In this document: positions 16,757 through 26,530 of the stretch, one piece after another
Numbering within the stretch: position 1 is the stretch's first letter
Layout: each line of letters starts with the position of its first letter
Assembly: GCF_020532805.1 (NCBI RefSeq)
Contig: NZ_MQTQ01000074.1
Location: forward strand, 108,349 to 140,630
From: Arthrobacter sp. SO5
Lineage (GTDB): Bacteria; Actinomycetota; Actinomycetes; Actinomycetales; Micrococcaceae
Direction of reading: 5' to 3'
Length of the DNA stretch: 32,282 bases
Translations under genes and position numbers: made by a program
Notes under the pieces: model-generated
What the model was told of the DNA's origin: nothing
Databases searched by the model: none
The model's input: only the letters and a program-made list of their open reading frames with translations

Positions 16757-18343
16757 TTACTCCTCGCTGGTCTGGGCCTGCCCTTCCACGAGCTCCCGGA
16801 CGGCTGCAATGAAGGCGTCGCCGCGGTGAGCGTAGGAAGAGAACTGGTCCATGGATGCTGCCGCCGGGGCCAGGAGCACGGTGTCCCCGGGGGCGGCCAG
16901 TTGCGCTGCCGACGCAACGGCCCGGGCCATCACAGTCTCGCTGAAAATCGGCGAGGGGCCTGATGCGGCTTGGGCCGTTCCGGCAGTCTGCGCCTCTTCA
17001 GTTTCACCCTTGGCCTGGCCAATCACGGGGACATCCGGTGCGTGTCGCTGGAGAGCGGACAGAAGGGCGCTCGAGTCCGCACCGATAAGCACAACGGCCT
17101 TGAGCCGGCGCACGTTCGCCTGGACCAGGGCGTCGTAGTTGACACCCTTGGAGAGCCCGCCGGCGATCCACACGACGTCTTCGAACGCGGACAAAGACGC
17201 GGCGGCGGCATGCGGGTTGGTCGCCTTGGAGTCATTGATCCAGAGGACGTCGTTGTGGCGGGCGACAAGCTGGATGCGGTGCTCCCCCGGCAGGAATTTC
17301 AACAGGCCCGCGCGGACGGCGGACGGCTCAACGCCGTAGGCCCGGACCAGGGCCGACGCGGCCAGGGCGTTGGCCACCATGTGGCGCGGCGCCACCGGTC
17401 CGAGGTCGGCAATGGAGGCCAGCTCGACGGCGCTGTTCTTGCGTTCGGCGATAAAGGCACGGTCCACCAGGAGGCCCTCGACCACGCCGAGCATGCTGAC
17501 GGCGGGCGTGAGCGTGGTGAAGCCCACGGCACGGCAGCCGTCGACGACGTCGGCTTCTTCCACCATGCGTTCGGTTTCGATCTGTTCGGCGTTGTAGATG
17601 CACGCCTTCTGCGTGTTCGCGTACACCTTGGCCTTGTCGGCCAGGTAGGAGGCGTAGGAACCGTGCCAGTCGACGTGGTCTTCGGCGACGTTGAGGCACA
17701 CGCTTGCCACCGGCGAGACGGAGTCGCTCCAGTGCAACTGGAAGCTTGAGAGCTCAACGGCGAAGACGTCGTAGTCCACCGGGTCGCGCAGCGCGTCCAG
17801 GATGGGCGTGCCGACGTTGCCGACCGCAATGGCCTTCAGCCCGGCCGCCTGCAGCATGGATTCGGTCAGCCCGACGGTCGTCGTCTTGCCGTTCGTGCCG
17901 GTGACGGTGAGCCAGTCGGCGGTCTTGCGGCCCTTGCGTTCACGGACCCGCCAGGCAAGTTCGACGTCGCCCCAGACCGGGATGTGCGCCCGTGCCGCGG
18001 CGGCGAGCAGGGCCTGGTCCGGTCGCCAGCCCGGGGAGGTGACGATCAGCTCGGGCTTCTGGCCCTCGACCGTGGGGACGGCTTCCACCGCGTCCTCGCC
18101 GAGCAGCACGTCGACTGCCCCGACGATCCGCAGCGTGTCCGCCTGGGCCTGCGCCTTCGCGCCGGTCGCGGCGTCCACCACCACCACCCGGGCGCCAAGT
18201 TCAATGAGGGTGTCCGCGGCCGCGAACCCGGAGACGCCGATGCCCGTGACCACGACGCGCAGCCCGGCCCAGTCGGAATCCCAGGTGCAGAGGTCCTTGA
18301 GCCGCGGTGAGGTGGTGAGCGGTGCGGGTACCGGTCCGGTCAC
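16757..18343 (-). CDS. murD: UDP-N-acetylmuramoylalanine--D-glutamate ligase
   Basis: MurD adds D-glutamate to UDP-MurNAc-L-alanine. The 528-residue protein has the N-terminal nucleotide fold [18 protein letters not shown] (29-46), the ATP loop GTNGKTT (149-155), [13 protein letters not shown] in the C domain and [16 protein letters not shown] near the end, all MurD marks. It is longer than the usual 440-460 residues, partly from a Glu/Ala/Gly-rich insert after [10 protein letters not shown] in the C domain. I choose GTG 18343 because it overlaps the mraY stop as GTGA; an ATG five codons upstream is possible. The stop lies two bases before the ftsW start. Confidence 0.95.
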   Translation of the reverse strand: MTGPVPAPLTTSPRLKDLCTWDSDWAGLRVVVTGIGVSGFAAADTLIELGARVVVVDAATGAKAQAQADTLRIVGAVDVLLGEDAVEAVPTVEGQKPELIVTSPGWRPDQALLAAAARAHIPVWGDVELAWRVRERKGRKTADWLTVTGTNGKTTTVGLTESMLQAAGLKAIAVGNVGTPILDALRDPVDYDVFAVELSSFQLHWSDSVSPVASVCLNVAEDHVDWHGSYASYLADKAKVYANTQKACIYNAEQIETERMVEEADVVDGCRAVGFTTLTPAVSMLGVVEGLLVDRAFIAERKNSAVELASIADLGPVAPRHMVANALAASALVRAYGVEPSAVRAGLLKFLPGEHRIQLVARHNDVLWINDSKATNPHAAAASLSAFEDVVWIAGGLSKGVNYDALVQANVRRLKAVVLIGADSSALLSALQRHAPDVPVIGQAKGETEEAQTAGTAQAASGPSPIFSETVMARAVASAAQLAAPGDTVLLAPAAASMDQFSSYAHRGDAFIAAVRELVEGQAQTSEE

Positions 18344-19449
18344 AGCAGCACCACCCATTCGGCGTAGAAGATGCCCAGGCCGGCGGCGACGAACAGCCCG
18401 CACAGGATCCAGAACCGGACGACGACGGTCACTTCCGCCCAGCCTTTGAGTTCAAAGTGGTGCTGGAGCGGAGCCATCTTGAAGAAGCGCTTGCCTTTGG
18501 TGAGTTTGAAGTACCCGACCTGGATGATGACCGAAAGGGTGATCAGGACGAAGAGGCCGCCGATGAAGGCCAGCAGCAGTTCCGTCCGGGAAAGTAGGGC
18601 GAAGCCGGCGACGGCGCCGCCGATGGCCAGCGATCCGGTGTCGCCCATGAAGATCTTCGCTGGCGAGGTGTTCCACCAGAGGAAGCCGACCAGCGCGGCA
18701 CTGAGAATGGCCGCGAGCAGGGCCAGGTCCAGCGGATCGCGGACGCTGTAGCAGCCGCTGCCGGTCTGGCGGGGGGAACCGCAGGCCTGGTTGCTCTGCC
18801 AGATGCCCATGAGGGTGTACGCGCCGAAGACCATGATTGCCGCGCCGGCGGCGAGGCCGTCGAGGCCGTCCGTGAGGTTCACGCCGTTGGTGGCCGCCGT
18901 AATGATGAAGTTGGACCACAGCACGAAGAGGATGGCGCCCAGAAGGGTGCCCGCGAATGCGAGGTTGAGCCACGGGATGTCGCGGACCAGGGAGATCTGG
19001 TAGGACGCGGGGGTGAGCCCGTTCTCGTTCGGGAACTGCAGCGCCAGGACGGCAAAGATGATGCCCACGGCGGCCTGCAGGATCAGCTTGGCCTTGGCGT
19101 CGAGGCCGAGGCTGCGCTGCTTGGAGATTTTGATGAAGTCATCCAGGAACCCGACCAGCCCCATGCCGACCATGAGGAACAGGAGCAGCAGGGCCGAGGC
19201 CGACGGCCCCGGGGACCCCGGGTTCATGAGCCACATGATGAGGTGGGTGAGTCCGTAGCTGGCCAGGACGGCCAGCACGACGACGGTGCCGCCCATCGTG
19301 GGAGTGCCGCGCTTGGTGTGGTGCGATGTGGGTCCGTCGTCCCGGATGAACTGCCCGTAGCTTTTCCGGACCAGGAAACGGATGAACAGCGGGGTGCCCA
19401 CGAGGGCAAAGAGCAAGGCCAGGCCGGAGCCCATCAGCAGTGCAATCAC
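18340..19449 (-). CDS. mraY: Phospho-MurNAc-pentapeptide transferase MraY
   Basis: MraY joins phospho-MurNAc-pentapeptide to undecaprenyl phosphate, forming lipid I. The 369-residue protein has about ten membrane helices. The catalytic loops are visible: GFLDDFIKI with the DD pair, the [12 protein letters not shown] loop and [13 protein letters not shown]; a [11 protein letters not shown] stretch near the C terminus carries the conserved histidines. The start is GTG 19449, which overlaps the murF stop as GTGA, with GGGAG about 11 bases upstream. The stop overlaps the murD GTG in the same way, so murF, mraY and murD form a tightly coupled trio. Confidence 0.97.
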   Translation of the reverse strand: MIALLMGSGLALLFALVGTPLFIRFLVRKSYGQFIRDDGPTSHHTKRGTPTMGGTVVVLAVLASYGLTHLIMWLMNPGSPGPSASALLLLFLMVGMGLVGFLDDFIKISKQRSLGLDAKAKLILQAAVGIIFAVLALQFPNENGLTPASYQISLVRDIPWLNLAFAGTLLGAILFVLWSNFIITAATNGVNLTDGLDGLAAGAAIMVFGAYTLMGIWQSNQACGSPRQTGSGCYSVRDPLDLALLAAILSAALVGFLWWNTSPAKIFMGDTGSLAIGGAVAGFALLSRTELLLAFIGGLFVLITLSVIIQVGYFKLTKGKRFFKMAPLQHHFELKGWAEVTVVVRFWILCGLFVAAGLGIFYAEWVVLL

Positions 19450-21008
19450 AGCGGCGCACTCCCTTCAGTGGCGGTTCCGGCAGTTGTATCGGGGATTTTT
19501 GCGGCGTGGCCGGCCGGGGTTCCCGGGGCTTGTGGGGGTAATGCTATCCGATCGCCCAGATGCCGCAGCCCGATGCTGTTGGAGGATTTGAACAGGACCA
19601 GATCGCCGGGCTCGAGTTCAGCCTGCAGCAGTTCGTAGGCCTCCTCCGGGGTCTCGGCGAAGACGCATTCGTTGCCCCAGGAGCCTTCGTTGACGGCGGA
19701 GACGTACAGGGACCGTGCCTCGCGGCCGACCACCACCAGGCGGGAGATGTTGAGCCGGACCACCTGGGTACCGACGGCCATGTGTTCGCGGATGGAGTCC
19801 GGCCCCAGTTCGAGCATGGCCCCGAGCACGGCCCACGTCCGGCGTCCCTGGCCCAGGTCGGCGAGCGTCCGCAGGGCGGCCCGCATGGACTCCGGGTTCG
19901 CGTTGTAGGCGTCGTTGATGATGGTGACGCCGTCGGCGCGTTCGGTGCGTTCCATCCGCCAGCGGCTCGCCGCGGACTGGGCGCTGAGCGAGGCGGCGAT
20001 CCGGGCGGCGGGGATGCCGGCGGCGGACGCGGCGGCCGCCGCTGCCAGCAGGTTGGCGACGTGGTGCTCGCCGATCAGCCGGGACGCAACGTGGTGCGGA
20101 CCCGTGCCGGCCGGGGAGTTGCCGCCCGGCAGGAGGAGCTCGAATTCGGGGCTGCCTCCGGCGTTCAGTGCGACGCCGTCCGCGCGGACCGCGGCCGGCT
20201 GGCCTGTGCGGGCCGGCCGGGCCGAGAACCCCAGCACCGTTGCCCGGGTGCGCTCCCCCATTGCTGCGACGCGTGCATCGTCAAGGTTGAGAATGGCGGT
20301 GCCGCCGGCGGGCAGGGCCTCGACGAGTTCACCCTTGGCCACGGCGATGTTGTCCACGCCGCCGAATTCTCCCGCGTGCGCGGTCCCCACGCAGAGGACG
20401 ACGCCGATGTCGGGCCGGACCATCTCCGTGAGGTAGCGGATGTGGCCGATGCCCGTGGCCCCCATCTCAATGACGAGGTAGCGCGTGTCGAAGCCGGCCC
20501 GGAAGACGGTCAGCGGGACGCCGACCTCGCCGTTGTAGGAGCCCTGCGGCGCGATCGTGGCACCTTGGGAGCCGGCAGCGCTGTCGTCGTCGCCGCCTGC
20601 CAGGATCCCGGCCAGCAGGTCCTTGGTGGTGGTCTTTCCGGCGGATCCGGTGATGCCGATGACGGTCAGTTGCGCGCCCTCGGCCTGCCGGCGGGCGCGG
20701 ATCCGGCGCACGGCTTCGGCTGCGAGGGCGCCCATGGCCAGGACCGAGTCCTGGACGACGACGGCGGGGTAGTTCTTCCCGGCGGCGTCGGCGACGTCAT
20801 GTTCCACGAGCGCCAGGACGGCGCCGCGGTCAAAGGCGGCGCCGACGAAGTCGTGGCCGTCGGCAGCCTCCCCCGGCTTCGCCACGTAGAGGGAACCTGC
20901 TGTGGCTTCACGGGAGTCGGTCACCACAGAGCCGGGCGTGATGTCCGGTTCCGCGGCCAGCCGGCCGTTGGTAATCTCGGCGATTTCCGCCGCTGTAAGT
21001 GCAATCAT
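19446..21008 (-). CDS. murF: UDP-MurNAc-tripeptide--D-alanyl-D-alanine ligase
   Basis: MurF adds the D-Ala-D-Ala dipeptide, completing the pentapeptide precursor. The 520-residue protein opens with [17 protein letters not shown], typical of MurF, then [16 protein letters not shown] in the substrate-binding domain. The ATP loop GSAGKTTT lies at 121-128, and [16 protein letters not shown] marks the later catalytic region. A Ser/Gly-rich insert after the ATP loop ([10 protein letters not shown]) is a local variation. It starts at ATG 21008, six bases after the murE stop, and its TGA overlaps the mraY GTG. The last 30 residues are Pro/Ala/Thr-rich. Confidence 0.96.
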   Translation of the reverse strand: MIALTAAEIAEITNGRLAAEPDITPGSVVTDSREATAGSLYVAKPGEAADGHDFVGAAFDRGAVLALVEHDVADAAGKNYPAVVVQDSVLAMGALAAEAVRRIRARRQAEGAQLTVIGITGSAGKTTTKDLLAGILAGGDDDSAAGSQGATIAPQGSYNGEVGVPLTVFRAGFDTRYLVIEMGATGIGHIRYLTEMVRPDIGVVLCVGTAHAGEFGGVDNIAVAKGELVEALPAGGTAILNLDDARVAAMGERTRATVLGFSARPARTGQPAAVRADGVALNAGGSPEFELLLPGGNSPAGTGPHHVASRLIGEHHVANLLAAAAAASAAGIPAARIAASLSAQSAASRWRMERTERADGVTIINDAYNANPESMRAALRTLADLGQGRRTWAVLGAMLELGPDSIREHMAVGTQVVRLNISRLVVVGREARSLYVSAVNEGSWGNECVFAETPEEAYELLQAELEPGDLVLFKSSNSIGLRHLGDRIALPPQAPGTPAGHAAKIPDTTAGTATEGSAPL

Positions 21009-21014
21009 CTCGGT

Positions 21015-22661
21015 TTAGGACTCTATCCTCTGGTCTTCGAGAACGGTGAATCCCCGTGCTGTCAAGGCGGAGCGCAGTTCCACCCTGTCGTCCAGGGCGA
21101 GGTTGACGCCCTTGACTTCCTGCCATATTTCGTGGCCCCGGCCGGCCACGAGGATGGTGTCCCGCGGGCCGGCAAGCTCCGCCGCCTTCCGGATAGCGGC
21201 GTCGCGAGGGAAGACTTCCAGGACGGTGCAGTCCAGCCGTTCGCGCTCCCGCGCCTCGATGGCCCCGGCCAGAACGCCTGCGCGGATCGCGGCGGCGTCC
21301 TCGTCGTGCGGGTCGTCGTCGCTAATGATGACGGTGTCCGCGAGCCGGGCGGCGATGGCTCCCATGGCGGGCCGTTTGCCCTGGTCACGCTGCCCGGTGG
21401 CACCGAAGACCACGATCACCTTCGAGCCGGGCTCCGGTGACCGGACCGCCTCGAGGGCGCGGGCCAGGGCGTCGGGGTTGTGCGCGAAGTCGACCACCGC
21501 GGCAGGGGCCGTGGCGACAAGCTGCATCCGGCCGGGGACGGCGACGGTGAAAGGGTCGTGGCTTTCCAGTGCGGTCTGGACGGCGGCCGCTTCGTGGCCG
21601 CCGGCGAGCACCATGGCGGTGGCGAGGGCGGCGTTGGCCACGTTGAAGCTGCCGGGTAGCCCGGTGTGGACGCGCAGCTCGGTGCCGTCGCGGTGCCGGA
21701 GCGTGAAGTCGGTTCCCAGCCCCCGCGGGGCCGGCCCGGTCACGGTCCAGTCAGCCGCGGCAGCCGCGCCGGCGGACGACGTTGCCAGGGTGGTGACCGG
21801 GATGCCGGCGGCGGCCGCAAGCTTCACGCCCCATTCGTCATCTACGGTCACGACGGCGGTGCGCGCGCGCCCGGGGGTGAAAAGCTGTGCCTTGGTCTGG
21901 AAGTACTCCTCCATGGTCCCGTGCAGGTCCAGGTGGTCCTGCGTGAGGTTGGTGAAGCCGGCGACGTCGAAGGTGACTCCGTCCACGCGGTGGAAGGAGA
22001 GCGCGTGGGAGGAAACCTCCATCGACGCCGCATCGAGGCCGCGTTCGCGCATCAGCGCGAGCAGCGCATGCACGTCGGTGGATTCCGGGGTGGTGAGCAG
22101 GCTCGGGATCGGCTCGCCGCCGGCCAGGATCTCGATGGTCCCGATCAGTCCGGTCTTCTTGCCGAGGGCCTGGAGGAGCGCGTTGACGAAGTAGGTGGTG
22201 GTGGTCTTGCCGTTGGTGCCCGTAACGCCGAACAGGGCCGGTGCGGGTGCGTCCGCTGGCCTGCTCTGGTAGATCAGGGCGGACAACGGACCCACGAGGC
22301 TGCGGGGTTCCCGGGCCAGCAGCACCGGAACGGAAATGTCGTTTGAGAGCGCGAGCAGGCGCGCGCCGGCGTCGTCCGTCAGCACCGCGGCGGCGCCGGC
22401 GTCTACGGCCTGGGGCACGAAGTCCGCCCCGTGCCGGGCAGCACCGGGCAGCGCGACGTACAGGTCCCCCGGCTGCACTGCCCGGGAGTTCAGCGAGATC
22501 CCGGTGACCGCGAGCGAACCGGCCGCCCCGGGAACGAGGACGCCGACCGCCTGGCCGATGGCGGCCAACGGCACTGCGGCGACGGCTGTGGGCCGGAACG
22601 CCGGGGCGGAGGCCTGGCCGGGCTGCGCGGGGGACGCGCCGGGGGCATTGAGCTCTGACAA
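21015..22661 (-). CDS. murE: UDP-MurNAc-tripeptide synthetase MurE, probably L-lysine-adding
   Basis: MurE adds the third residue of the stem peptide. The 548-residue protein has the ATP loop GTNGKTTTT (148-156), NLTQDHLDLHGTMEEY in the central domain and VVDFAHNPDAL starting the C domain. The amino-acid selecting motif, DNPR in meso-diaminopimelate enzymes, reads DDDPHD here (448-453). The arginine that holds the second carboxylate is a histidine, as expected for L-lysine peptidoglycan. The start is TTG 22661, supported by GGAGA five to ten bases upstream and no in-frame ATG nearby. It is separated from ftsI by 102 bases that hold a small hairpin. Confidence 0.95.
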   Translation of the reverse strand: MSELNAPGASPAQPGQASAPAFRPTAVAAVPLAAIGQAVGVLVPGAAGSLAVTGISLNSRAVQPGDLYVALPGAARHGADFVPQAVDAGAAAVLTDDAGARLLALSNDISVPVLLAREPRSLVGPLSALIYQSRPADAPAPALFGVTGTNGKTTTTYFVNALLQALGKKTGLIGTIEILAGGEPIPSLLTTPESTDVHALLALMRERGLDAASMEVSSHALSFHRVDGVTFDVAGFTNLTQDHLDLHGTMEEYFQTKAQLFTPGRARTAVVTVDDEWGVKLAAAAGIPVTTLATSSAGAAAAADWTVTGPAPRGLGTDFTLRHRDGTELRVHTGLPGSFNVANAALATAMVLAGGHEAAAVQTALESHDPFTVAVPGRMQLVATAPAAVVDFAHNPDALARALEAVRSPEPGSKVIVVFGATGQRDQGKRPAMGAIAARLADTVIISDDDPHDEDAAAIRAGVLAGAIEARERERLDCTVLEVFPRDAAIRKAAELAGPRDTILVAGRGHEIWQEVKGVNLALDDRVELRSALTARGFTVLEDQRIES

Positions 22662-22690
22662 GTGGATCTCCGTTGGTGGTGCGGGTTGGA

Positions 22691-22707
22691 CCGTGCGCTG
22701 CGCACGG
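22691..22707 (-). other. Short perfect hairpin in the ftsI-murE gap
   Basis: CCGTGCG (22691-22697) and CGCACGG (22701-22707) pair around a three-base loop about 30 bases upstream of the murE TTG. No T-tract follows, so it is not a terminator. It may stabilise or space the mRNA in the only sizeable gap between ftsL and ftsQ. Confidence 0.4.
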
Positions 22708-22763
22708 AATTGCTCGGGCCCGCAGGCTGTGGTGCTTGCTTCAGGCGCCGGTGCTGGGTGCTG

Positions 22764-24566
22764 CTACTTGGCGTACTGCGCGAGCCTGGCGGGCTCACCG
22801 GTCGAGGGCTGGACGTTGAAGGTCCGCAGCGTCTGGCTCATGACCGAACGGAAGGTCGGACCGTTCGAGATGCCGTAGATATCGCCCTTGGGCCGTTGCA
22901 GGACCACTTCAACAATAAACCGCGGATCGTCCATCGGCGCCATCCCCACCATGGAGGCGGTGAAGCCGCAGAACCCGGACTTCCCGTCATCGCAGGGTGA
23001 CTGGGACGTGCCGGTCTTGGCGCCGACCCGGTAGCCGTCCACCCCTGCTTCCTTGATCCGCCCTTCCGTCACGGCGCTCTCAAGGATGTCGCGGACCTGC
23101 CGGGCGGTCTCTTTCGAGACGATCTGCCGCGGCGGCTCGGCCGGCACTTTTTCCTCAGTGCCTTCCGGGGTGATGTAGCTATCGATCAGGCGTGGCTGGA
23201 GCATCACGCCGTCGTTGGCGATGCTCTGGAAGGCCCGGACCGTCTGCAGGGTGGACTGGGACACACCCTGGCCGAACAGCACGGTGTATTCCTGCCGTCC
23301 GTCCCACTGGTCAGCGGGAGTCAGGATGCCTGTGGCCTCGGCGGGCAGCCCGATCCTGGGGGCTTCGCCGATGCCGAACTTCGCCAGCCAGTCATGGCGC
23401 TGGTCTTTGCTGAGCCGCTGCCCGGCCATGACGGTTCCGGTGTTCATGGACCACCCGAGGATGCCGGCCAGCGTCCGGTCCTCGGTACCGTGGGTGAAGG
23501 AATCGCTGAAGGTCTGCCCGTCGACGGTGTACGACGGCGGGATGGTGAACTTCTCCAGCGGACTGGCCTTGCCTTCCTCGATCAGTGCCGCGGCCGTGAT
23601 CATCTTCTCCACCGAACCGGGCTCGTAGGCGGCGGTGACGGCGCGGACGCCGCGGTCCTTGGCCTCGGCCTTGCCCGGGTCGTTGGGATCCGGGGCGTTG
23701 GTGTCCGCCATCGCGATGATGTTGCCCGTCTTGATATCGGAGACGACGATGACGCCCCACTCGGCGCTGAGTTTGTCCCGCTGGCTCTGGATCGCCTGCT
23801 GGGCGAAGTATTGAAGGTCCGAGTTGAGGGTGAGCTTGATGTCCTTGCCGTTCACGGCAGGGGTCAACTGATCCACGCCCACCGGGATGCGCAGGCCGTC
23901 GGCTCCGATTTCGAACAGCCGCTTGCCCGCCGTACCCTTCAGGACCTCATCCTGGGTCTGTTCCAGGCCGGCCTGGCCGCTCTCGCCGTCCTTGAGGAAA
24001 CCGACGATCCCGCCGGCAACAGAGCCGTTGGGGTAGACGCGCTTGCTGGTGCCTTCGGTGACGATCCCGGGGATCTGCAGTTTGGAGATGCGGTCCTCGA
24101 CGTCGGGCTTTACGTCCTTGGCCACGATGTAGTAGCGCTGTGTGCCCGTGAGTGCGGTCTTGACGTCGTCCCGGCCCATGCCCAGCAGCGCGGCGAGCTC
24201 GGAGATCCCCTGGTCCCGGGAGACCTTGACGAGAGCATCCTTGCCGTCCACTGTTTCGAGGCGGCGGAAGGTCTCGGTCTTGGTATTGACCGTCTGGTCA
24301 ACGACGACGTTGTAGCGGATCACGCTGCTGGCGAGGACGGTGCCGTTGGCGTCCAGGATGCTGCCGCGTTCGGCGGGCAGCGCCACCGGTGTCAGGCGGT
24401 TTTTGAGGGCCGCTTCGGCCATCCCGCCGACGTCGAGGCCCTGGACCAGGAAAAGCTTTCCGCCGACGACGAGCAGGAGCGTCAGCATGAGGCCAAGGCC
24501 CAGCCGGAGCCGCCGTGTCGCGCTGGGCGCCTTGGGCTTGCGTGCCTTGCCGGTGTTCTGCGCCAC
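22764..24566 (-). CDS. ftsI: Septal class B penicillin-binding protein FtsI (PBP3/PbpB)
   Basis: This is the septal transpeptidase that cross-links new peptidoglycan with FtsW. The 600-residue protein has a short basic head, one membrane anchor (about 20-42), a PBP dimerisation domain (about 60-230) and a transpeptidase domain. Catalytic motifs are SVEK (318-321, nucleophile S318), SMN (373-375) and KTG (517-519). No PASTA domain is present. Translation starts at GTG 24566, with AAGGAA about five bases upstream. It follows ftsL by 42 bases. As a beta-lactam target its motif set is intact. Confidence 0.97.
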   Translation of the reverse strand: MAQNTGKARKPKAPSATRRLRLGLGLMLTLLLVVGGKLFLVQGLDVGGMAEAALKNRLTPVALPAERGSILDANGTVLASSVIRYNVVVDQTVNTKTETFRRLETVDGKDALVKVSRDQGISELAALLGMGRDDVKTALTGTQRYYIVAKDVKPDVEDRISKLQIPGIVTEGTSKRVYPNGSVAGGIVGFLKDGESGQAGLEQTQDEVLKGTAGKRLFEIGADGLRIPVGVDQLTPAVNGKDIKLTLNSDLQYFAQQAIQSQRDKLSAEWGVIVVSDIKTGNIIAMADTNAPDPNDPGKAEAKDRGVRAVTAAYEPGSVEKMITAAALIEEGKASPLEKFTIPPSYTVDGQTFSDSFTHGTEDRTLAGILGWSMNTGTVMAGQRLSKDQRHDWLAKFGIGEAPRIGLPAEATGILTPADQWDGRQEYTVLFGQGVSQSTLQTVRAFQSIANDGVMLQPRLIDSYITPEGTEEKVPAEPPRQIVSKETARQVRDILESAVTEGRIKEAGVDGYRVGAKTGTSQSPCDDGKSGFCGFTASMVGMAPMDDPRFIVEVVLQRPKGDIYGISNGPTFRSVMSQTLRTFNVQPSTGEPARLAQYAK

Positions 24567-24608
24567 GGGGTTTCCTTGCTGCTTGCCTGGCTGGTGGTCC
24601 GTCCTGCG

Positions 24609-25298
24609 TTACTTTCCCGGAACCTTCTGCGCAGGAGCCGGAACGGATCCTCCGTGAAGTTCCACGGCGGCGGCCGCCGGCGTGGCCGGGACCGCAGGAA
24701 CCGGGAGTTCCGCGGCCGGAGCCGCAGGCGGCGACGGGGCAGCCGGAGCCGGTACGCTCTCCGCCGGCTTGCGGTTGATGAGTGGTTCGTTGGTGGTGGC
24801 GGGCGGGACGATGCTGAGCTGGCCGGCGACGGCCGGGGCCGCGATGACGGCTCCGGCAGAGTCGCCCTTCACCGCCGGTTTGGCCTTGCCGGTGACCGCC
24901 AGGGTGGAGAGATCGATCTGGCCTTTGGCGGTGGATGCCACCATGCCCAGCTCGGTGGCCTTGGCGGCGAGGTTCTGCGGGGCATCGAAGTTCTGCACCT
25001 GCTGGGTCAGGTCCTGGTTCTGTTTCGTGAGCGTCGACTGGTCGCTGCGGAGCTGGACCAGCTGGTACTGCGCGGTGGAAACCGAGATATTCAGAACCAG
25101 TACCGCCATGAGTGCCACTGCCAGGAGAGAGAAGCAGAGCACCACAAACGGGGCACGCCGCTTGCGCGGGGCCGTACGGACCACCGAGAGCGGCGTGCGT
25201 TCCTTGCGGGCCGGCGCCGTGTCCGGATGGATGGCCGGCAGGGCGCGGGCTGTCGCGCCCGCGGCAACGGGGAATCTGTTGACAGCGGCGGTGCTCAT
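24609..25298 (-). CDS. ftsL: FtsL-like cell division protein with Pro/Ala-rich tail
   Basis: This 229-residue protein has the FtsL layout: a basic cytoplasmic head (1-49), one membrane helix (about 50-71), then a leucine-zipper-like coiled coil (about 74-112, containing [18 protein letters not shown]). A low-complexity Ala/Pro/Val-rich extracytoplasmic tail (about 150-229) follows. FtsL joins FtsQ and DivIC-like proteins to activate FtsWI. FtsL proteins are too divergent for motif proof, so the symbol rests on topology and on its place between rsmH and ftsI. Long proline-rich tails are also seen in mycobacterial FtsL. Its ATG overlaps the rsmH stop as ATGA. Confidence 0.85.
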   Translation of the reverse strand: MSTAAVNRFPVAAGATARALPAIHPDTAPARKERTPLSVVRTAPRKRRAPFVVLCFSLLAVALMAVLVLNISVSTAQYQLVQLRSDQSTLTKQNQDLTQQVQNFDAPQNLAAKATELGMVASTAKGQIDLSTLAVTGKAKPAVKGDSAGAVIAAPAVAGQLSIVPPATTNEPLINRKPAESVPAPAAPSPPAAPAAELPVPAVPATPAAAAVELHGGSVPAPAQKVPGK

Positions 25299-26293
25299 GC
25301 GGCCCTCCTGGCTTTGATTCGTTCCACGGCACGGAGCCTGGCGGAAGCGGCGCGGGGATTTTCTGCGATTTCAGCGACGGTGGGCACCTCGGTGCCCTTC
25401 GTCAGGGTTTTCAGTTCTGCCCTGTGCTCTTCGAGCTCCACCGGGAAACCGAGCGGGGCCGAGGACTTCGAGCCGGCCTGGAAGAATCCTTTGACGATCT
25501 TGTCCTCCAGCGAGTGGTAGGACATGACAACGACGCGGCCGCCGACGGCGATTGCCGTGACGGCTGCGGGAATTGCGCGCTCCAGGACGTCGAGTTCTTC
25601 GTTGACCTCGATCCGCAGGGCCTGGAAGGTCCGCTTCGCGGGGTGTCCGCCGCTCTTCGCCGCGCTGGAGGGAACCACGTCGCGGATCTGTTCGACCAGT
25701 TCACCGGTAGTGGTGAAGGGCTTCACGGCGCGGGCGGTGACGATCCGGTTGGCGATGCGCCCGGCGAACTTCTCCTCGCCCCATTTGCGGATGATCCGGA
25801 CCAGCTTCTCTTCGCTGTAGTTGTTGACGACGTCGGCGGCCCGCTGGCCGCGGCTTGTGTCCATCCGCATGTCCAGCGGGGCATCGAAGGAGTACGCGAA
25901 GCCGCGTTCGCGCTCGTCGAGCTGCAGCGAGGAGACACCGAGGTCCATCAGGATCCCGTGGACCTCGGTGAATCCAAGGTCCTCGAGGACCTCCGGGATT
26001 TCGTCGTAGACCGCGTGAACGAGGTCGATCCGGTTCGCGAAGGGCTTGAGCCGCTCCCCCGCCAGGGCCAGGGCCTCTTCGTCACGGTCGATGCCGATCA
26101 GGTGGAGGTCCGGGAAGCGCTGGAGCATGGCCTCGGCGTGCCCGCCCATGCCCAGGGTGGCATCGATGGCCACGGGGGTCTCGCCGCGGCTCCGTGCAGC
26201 CTCGAAAGCAGGGGCCAACAAATTGATGCACCGGTCCCTGAGGACCGGTACATGCCGTTCGGACGTAGGCTTCGCCTGGTCAGGGTCGGTCAT
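25295..26293 (-). CDS. rsmH: 16S rRNA (cytosine-1402-N4) methyltransferase RsmH (MraW)
   Basis: RsmH methylates N4 of C1402 in the ribosomal P site using S-adenosylmethionine. The 332-residue protein starts with the [12 protein letters not shown] segment (11-22) typical of MraW and has the SAM loop [13 protein letters not shown] (45-57). Further family marks are [30 protein letters not shown] and the late [18 protein letters not shown] lies just before ATG 26293. It is the first enzyme gene after mraZ, separated by 237 bases that hold a candidate mraW RNA hairpin, and its stop overlaps ftsL by four bases. Confidence 0.97.
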   Translation of the reverse strand: MTDPDQAKPTSERHVPVLRDRCINLLAPAFEAARSRGETPVAIDATLGMGGHAEAMLQRFPDLHLIGIDRDEEALALAGERLKPFANRIDLVHAVYDEIPEVLEDLGFTEVHGILMDLGVSSLQLDERERGFAYSFDAPLDMRMDTSRGQRAADVVNNYSEEKLVRIIRKWGEEKFAGRIANRIVTARAVKPFTTTGELVEQIRDVVPSSAAKSGGHPAKRTFQALRIEVNEELDVLERAIPAAVTAIAVGGRVVVMSYHSLEDKIVKGFFQAGSKSSAPLGFPVELEEHRAELKTLTKGTEVPTVAEIAENPRAASARLRAVERIKARRAA

Positions 26294-26360
26294 ACCTGCG
26301 TCCTTTCGAGATGGTTGATCATGGTTGGCTCGTGATCGGGCGGTGGTGCCGGAGTGTGTG

Positions 26361-26390
26361 TCTGAATGGTGCCGCTCTGAATGGTGCTGC
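26361..26390. repeat. 15-base tandem repeat in the mraZ-rsmH gap
   Basis: TCTGAATGGTGCCGC (26361-26375) is followed at once by TCTGAATGGTGCTGC (26376-26390), one mismatch. It lies between the mraW-like hairpin and rsmH on the message. It is non-coding as far as I can see. Confidence 0.75.
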
Positions 26391-26437
26391 GCGCCGTTTC
26401 TTGATCCAGATCCCCATCCGCGCCTATCCTGCGTCCG

Positions 26438-26462
26438 CCTGGCTCCGGGGAAGTGAGCCAGG
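26438..26462 (-). promoter_or_regulatory. Candidate mraW RNA motif (5' leader hairpin of rsmH)
   Basis: On the minus strand CCTGGCTC and GAGCCAGG form a perfect 8-base stem around the 9-base loop ACTTCCCCG. A single hairpin with CTTCCCC in its loop, upstream of rsmH (mraW) in actinobacteria, is how I recall the published mraW RNA motif. GGGGA at 26415-26411, downstream on the message, could pair with TCCCC of the loop as a pseudoknot. No T-tract follows, so it is not a terminator. The function of the motif is unknown; cis-regulation of the cell-wall operon is presumed. Confidence 0.6.
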
Positions 26463-26530
26463 AAAACAACCGGATGGGCGGCTGGAGATCTCGGTCAAGA
26501 AACATGCCGTGCGGTGAATCCTGTGGGTCT

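Noticed and set aside
19560..21440. A 626-codon plus-strand frame opposite murF and murE
   Set aside because: It crosses two real genes in antisense and shows Gly/Val/His/Arg-rich composition typical of shadow frames.
23394..25520. A 708-codon plus-strand frame opposite ftsI, ftsL and rsmH
   Set aside because: Same reason: antisense to three well-supported genes, no motif, no ribosome binding site.
26290..26505. A 71-codon minus-strand ORF whose TGA overlaps the rsmH ATG (ATGA)
   Set aside because: It runs through the hairpin and the 15-base repeat, has no ribosome binding site and low-complexity composition. The overlap is probably chance, though a leader peptide cannot be fully excluded.
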